A stretch of DNA of 10,150 bases from Gammaproteobacteria bacterium (GTDB taxonomy: Bacteria; Pseudomonadota; Gammaproteobacteria; Pseudomonadales; Halieaceae), in assembly GCA_018222695.1 (NCBI GenBank), contig JAAEZV010000046.1, forward strand, positions 1 to 10,150. Reading direction: 5' to 3'. Within the stretch, counting starts at the first letter, position 1. The number at the start of each line of letters is the position of its first letter. Both the position numbers and the translations under genes were made by a program. Shown here piece after piece: positions 7,052-10,150 of the stretch. The notes beneath the pieces are model-generated. The model saw nothing but the letters and a program-made list of their open reading frames with translations. It did not search any database and was not told where the DNA came from.

Positions 7052-9164
7052 AGCGCGCAATCCTGAAGCCGAGATCGTCACGTCCGCGCTCCCCGTAGTC
7101 CCTGAAAGTCAGGCGTAGCTCGGACAAACGACTGAGTGCCCAGCTGCCACCACGAATGGTGTAGTTGTCGCCGCGCTGCGCGCCCAATGGATCGATCGCG
7201 AGCTCTGCATTCGCAGAGGGGATGGCGTAACCGTCGTGTACCCATTCGGCAACATTACCACCCATATCGTGCAATCCGCGATGGTTTGCAGGGAAGCTGC
7301 CCACCGGCGCCGAGACGACAAATTGATCTGTGTAGCCATTGAGAATGCGCCCGGTGACGAGTGCCGAGGTGTTGTCGGCCACGTTGGTCACAACAGCGCT
7401 CGGGGGGAAGTCATCTCCCCAGGCAAATCGTCGTAGGGCATCGCCTTCTACCCGGGCAGCAAAGGCCCACTCTGCCTCGCTGGGCAAACGGTAGCCGGTG
7501 CTACTGGGATTAAAGCCGATGATGATGCCCTGGTTCTCGCGATAAAAAGGCGGCAGGCCCTCGAGCCGGCTCAGCCAGTTACAGAAGCTGGCTGCTTGCT
7601 GCCAGCTGATACCTGCCACCGGCTGGTGGTCGCGATCGAGTGAGTAGCTCTCGATCAGGCCCGAGTCATGGGTGGCCTCGTACTGGCGGAACTGCGCGTT
7701 GGTGGTTTCGGTGCTCGCAATGTAGAAAGCGCGCCGCAATTCAACCGGATGTTCGACTTCGTTGGCACGCCGTCCCGGGTCGCGGCGCGACGCGCCCATG
7801 GTGAAGGGGTTTTGGGCTTCTACTGAGGGATCCACCAGCACCAGCGTTTGGCCCAGCGGCGTGGTAATCGTCGGCGTCATCGCCGCCTTACGCGCGGCGG
7901 CTTCGGTCAAAAGCGTCACGCTGATCTGCTGCGGCAGCCCAGGTTTCGGCAGCACCTCGGTCTCGAAGCTGGCATAGCCCTCAAGTTGCACGGCGATACG
8001 CTGCTTCACCGCTGGGAGTGAGAGGCTTTGACTCCCCGAGCCCACGCGCTGCCCGTTAATCAGTATGTCCGCCTCTGCCGGCTCGATGGCAAAACGCACC
8101 TCACCCAACTCGGGTTTCAACGGGATGGCCCGACTGGCGGTTTCCCCCCGGGCCAAAGTCAGTGAGAGGCTAGCGCCGAGGTAGCCCGCCTTGGAGAGAC
8201 TGATGGCGTGGCGATCGCCGGGGCTCAGGGGAACCACCAGCGGTGTCAGACCGGCGAACGCGCCGTCCACCGTCACACCTGCACCCGGAGGCGCGCTCTC
8301 CAGCGTCATGGTGGCGTCAGCCGGGGTCAGGGTCACCGCGCCGAGGTCCTGATCCACACCCGCCACGATGCTCAAAGGCAGCGACAGGGGCATAAAGCCC
8401 GGTGCGCTGAGCGTCAGCTCGCGCTCGCCCGAGAGCACTTCCACACCGGTGGCAGTTGTCTCGGCGGGCTGGCCATCGATGCTTGCGGTCACGGTGGCGG
8501 GCGTCGCACTGAATCGGACGTTCGCCCAATCCGGCAACAACACGACGTCCACCGTTTGGCTCTGGTTACGGCCAACGACGTCGATTTGTCCTTGCCAGCG
8601 CTGATAGCGATCGAGCACGGCTTCCACACGGTAAACGCCTGCCTCGAGCGTCAGGTCCACCAGCGGTGCAGACCCCAGGGACAGCTCATCCAGAATGATC
8701 TCGCCGCCGGCGGGTTGCGTGGCGATGGTCACCGTGCCGGGAAGGGGGGCAAGGCGAATATCGAGCTGCTGGGTATCGGCATCGCCCACCGTAATGGTCT
8801 GCTCGTAGGGGTGATACCCCTCGGCGTTAATCGAGAGCGTGTAGTTCCCCGGTCGCACCAGAAGCCGCTCTCCAAAGGACCAGTTCAGTCCACTCAGTGA
8901 GAAGTCGGGTTCCGCCTCGGCATCAATGTTCAGGGTGAGGGAGCGCGCGGTGAAGAGAAAAAACAGCAGCGCAGCGATCAGCACCCCGGCAACGCCGAGC
9001 GCAATCTGGGTCGCATTGACACGCTGTTTTTGCTCGGATGACTGACTCAGCGGCTCGAAGGCGGTCGCTGCCAACTGGTCACCGCCCTGCGAGGGCGTTG
9101 CCGGTGAGAACGCGTCAGGCTTTAACGTGTCAGGTGTGTCGCTGTCAGAGTCGCGTTCGGTCAT
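7041..9164 (-). CDS. Membrane-anchored PEGA-repeat protein with FGE/SUMF1-like C-terminal domain, 707 aa
   Basis: Residues 1-50 are an acidic, disordered cytoplasmic tail. Residues 54-72 form one transmembrane helix, leaving the rest in the periplasm. About five PEGA-type beta modules follow, near 75-139, 144-210, 214-280, 284-350 and 354-418, each with a PG-x-Y/H-x-(I/L)-x-(A/V)-x-x-x-GY-like core. PEGA modules bind proteins or cell-wall-linked surfaces in other systems. Residues 431-707 are a formylglycine-generating-enzyme-like domain: TMG (455-457), TETTNAQF, GISWQQAASFCNWLS, YRLPSEAEWAFAAR, GNVAEWVHD and RGGSW (671-675) are all present. The catalytic cysteines that follow RGGSW in true FGE are absent (ALSRLSELRLTFRD). 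C528 is the only cysteine in the protein, so it is a binding fold, not a sulfatase activator. The ATG follows the previous stop by 9 bases with a weak ribosome site. Confidence 0.93.
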   Translation of the reverse strand: MTERDSDSDTPDTLKPDAFSPATPSQGGDQLAATAFEPLSQSSEQKQRVNATQIALGVAGVLIAALLFFLFTARSLTLNIDAEAEPDFSLSGLNWSFGERLLVRPGNYTLSINAEGYHPYEQTITVGDADTQQLDIRLAPLPGTVTIATQPAGGEIILDELSLGSAPLVDLTLEAGVYRVEAVLDRYQRWQGQIDVVGRNQSQTVDVVLLPDWANVRFSATPATVTASIDGQPAETTATGVEVLSGERELTLSAPGFMPLSLPLSIVAGVDQDLGAVTLTPADATMTLESAPPGAGVTVDGAFAGLTPLVVPLSPGDRHAISLSKAGYLGASLSLTLARGETASRAIPLKPELGEVRFAIEPAEADILINGQRVGSGSQSLSLPAVKQRIAVQLEGYASFETEVLPKPGLPQQISVTLLTEAAARKAAMTPTITTPLGQTLVLVDPSVEAQNPFTMGASRRDPGRRANEVEHPVELRRAFYIASTETTNAQFRQYEATHDSGLIESYSLDRDHQPVAGISWQQAASFCNWLSRLEGLPPFYRENQGIIIGFNPSSTGYRLPSEAEWAFAARVEGDALRRFAWGDDFPPSAVVTNVADNTSALVTGRILNGYTDQFVVSAPVGSFPANHRGLHDMGGNVAEWVHDGYAIPSANAELAIDPLGAQRGDNYTIRGGSWALSRLSELRLTFRDYGERGRDDLGFRIARYAE
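7061..7064 (-). promoter_or_regulatory. Ribosome binding site that decides the start of the small exported protein
   Basis: On the minus strand this reads AGGA, with nine bases to ATG 7051. It lies inside the last codons of the PEGA/FGE gene. The alternative GTG at 7081 has no comparable site, which is why the shorter start was chosen. Confidence 0.55.
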
Positions 9165-9173
9165 GGTGCTAGC

Positions 9174-10150
9174 TCAAATCGTCTCGACACAGCGTACCTC
9201 GACCGCATTCGCTTGGTCGGGTCGCACCTCGAATTTGATCCGCACGTCGCGGTAACCGTTGCGGATGCCCACGGCGGTGTAAACACCGGGACGCAGCGAC
9301 AGTGTCTGTTCTGCCAGCGTGCCCAGCCGCCTGACGCGCAACAGCGTGATGTCGGTGAGTCCATCGGAGATCATGGTCACCGCCACAGGGGTGCTGGCAT
9401 AGGCGAGGGTATCGCGCGCCGCGGTCATTTGCGCCTGCAAACGCGGGCCGGGGTCGGCAATCGCTTCTGCCTCGGCGAGTGTTTCTTGTGCGAGGCGCAT
9501 GATACGAGCGTCGATGAGGCGGTCGCGCTCCTTTGGCATGGTCTCCAGCCGTGTGTCCAGGTCAGCCCTCGGCTCGGCGCGTGCCACACCTTCTGTGGCG
9601 AACAGCATGAGCGTGTCGATCTCAAGGGCTTTCTGGTACAGACCCACCGCGTCGGCCCAGCGCTCCTCGCGCTCGGCTTGCGTGCCTTGTTCACGCAACC
9701 CCAGCAAGGTGTTCTGGGTGCGGGCCTGCTCCAGTTCAATCAGTGCAGCACCGGGCTCCGGCGCGCCGGGTATCAGCTTCGCAGCGGCACGGAATTGTTG
9801 CTCTGCGTTGTCGAAGGCCTTCGCCCCCATGGCGCCGTACCCCGCGGTCATGGCGTCGGTGAATTGCTGACGTGTTAGCGCAGTGCGCAGCTCATTCAGG
9901 CGGGCGGCTGCCCGCTGGTGGGCGGGGTCTGCTCGCGTGGCGTTAGTGGCAGCCTCAACTGCGGCACCCAGGTCACCCGACGCCTCTCTCCCGGCTGCGG
10001 TATCCAGAGCAGCGATCACTGCTGGCAATGCGGCAAGTCGATCTTCCAGCGCAATCAGCCGGACATCGGATGGCGCCATTTCGGCTAGCTCGGTAAAGCG
10101 TGCCTGAGCGGCCAGCACGTCTCCGTTCTCGATCGCCGTTACCAGCGTGT
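9174..10150 (-). CDS. TPR protein with PEGA-like C-terminal domain (N-terminus cut by window edge)
   Basis: The frame is open to the right edge, so the true start lies outside; 324 residues are visible. An internal GTG at 10118 is not needed, because coding continues upstream with no stop (reading TLVTAIENGD before it). Three TPR-like helical pairs can be seen, around REASGDLGAAVEAATNATRADP, KAFDNAEQQFRAAAKLIP and ERWADAVGLYQKALEID. A long charged helical region follows. The last 70 residues are beta-rich, with LRPGVYTAVGIRNGYRDVRI, which matches the PG-Y-GY-core of PEGA modules in the next gene. The protein may therefore be a periplasmic or membrane-linked scaffold that shares a binding module with its neighbour. 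Localisation cannot be judged without the missing N-terminus. The stop is 9 bases before the next ATG. Confidence 0.85.
   Translation of the reverse strand, partial: TLVTAIENGDVLAAQARFTELAEMAPSDVRLIALEDRLAALPAVIAALDTAAGREASGDLGAAVEAATNATRADPAHQRAAARLNELRTALTRQQFTDAMTAGYGAMGAKAFDNAEQQFRAAAKLIPGAPEPGAALIELEQARTQNTLLGLREQGTQAEREERWADAVGLYQKALEIDTLMLFATEGVARAEPRADLDTRLETMPKERDRLIDARIMRLAQETLAEAEAIADPGPRLQAQMTAARDTLAYASTPVAVTMISDGLTDITLLRVRRLGTLAEQTLSLRPGVYTAVGIRNGYRDVRIKFEVRPDQANAVEVRCVETI

Larger units (their letters stand above)
1..10150 (-). other. Single ten-gene operon (both ends outside the window)
   Basis: All ten genes share the minus strand. The junctions, from right to left, are gaps of 9 bases, an 11-base overlap, 18 bases, a 1-base overlap, 3 and 9 bases, overlaps of up to 41 bases and of 4 bases, then 3 bases. 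There is no room for a promoter or a rho-independent terminator between any pair, although internal promoters inside coding sequence cannot be excluded. This spacing argues that the products work in one complex or pathway (inference). Confidence 0.85.

Noticed and set aside
7052..7081. Longer GTG start for the small exported protein
   Set aside because: There is a poor ribosome site, and ten extra residues would come before a signal peptide that is already complete from ATG 7051.
7041..7900. Active formylglycine-generating enzyme acting on a sulfatase
   Set aside because: The catalytic cysteine pair after RGGSW is missing and no sulfatase gene is in the window.
8208..8900. Plus-strand open frame of 230 codons rich in His and Arg
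   Set aside because: It is antisense to the PEGA array, which has clear repeated domain motifs on the minus strand.
9213..9878. Plus-strand open frame of 221 codons
   Set aside because: It is antisense to the TPR gene, with no ribosome site or recognisable motif.

Overview
The window is a GC-rich, fully coding piece of what looks like a free-living, probably marine, Gram-negative gammaproteobacterium. The evidence is the lipoprotein signal peptides, the Sec signal peptides, the energised inner-membrane channel and the M48 envelope protease. The lineage is an inference from codon use and gene style only, since no marker gene is present. All ten genes lie on the minus strand, head to tail. Junctions run from a 41-base overlap to an 18-base gap, so they almost certainly form one operon that is transcribed from right to left. 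Both ends are cut by the window: the promoter and the start of the first gene lie beyond position 10150, and the end of the last gene lies before position 1.

In order of transcription the genes are: a TPR protein with a PEGA-like C-terminal domain (edge to 9174); a membrane-anchored protein with about five PEGA modules and a C-terminal FGE/sulfatase-modifying-factor-like domain lacking the catalytic cysteines (9164-7041); a small exported acidic protein (7051-6788); a four-helix MotA/TolQ/ExbB-family proton channel (6769-5966); a soluble, degenerate actin/Hsp70-like (ASKHA) protein with a separate C-terminal domain (5966-4710); two different VWA proteins, each with an ExbD/TolR-like N-terminal helix carrying a membrane aspartate and then a long coiled coil (4706-3615 and 3605-2607); two unrecognised lipoproteins (2647-1829 and 1832-1149); and an exported M48 zinc metalloprotease (1145 to the left edge).

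Together these parts suggest a proton-motive-force-driven, envelope-spanning machine. The ExbB-like channel would be the stator. The two VWA proteins would replace ExbD/TolR as the moving, periplasm-projecting subunits. The PEGA/FGE, TPR and small exported proteins would supply periplasmic scaffold. The two lipoproteins and the metalloprotease would act at the outer membrane or periplasmic face. The ASKHA-like protein would be the cytoplasmic partner. I do not recognise this combination as a characterised system. No mobile element, RNA gene, CRISPR array or terminator was seen, and no gap between genes exceeds 18 bases.
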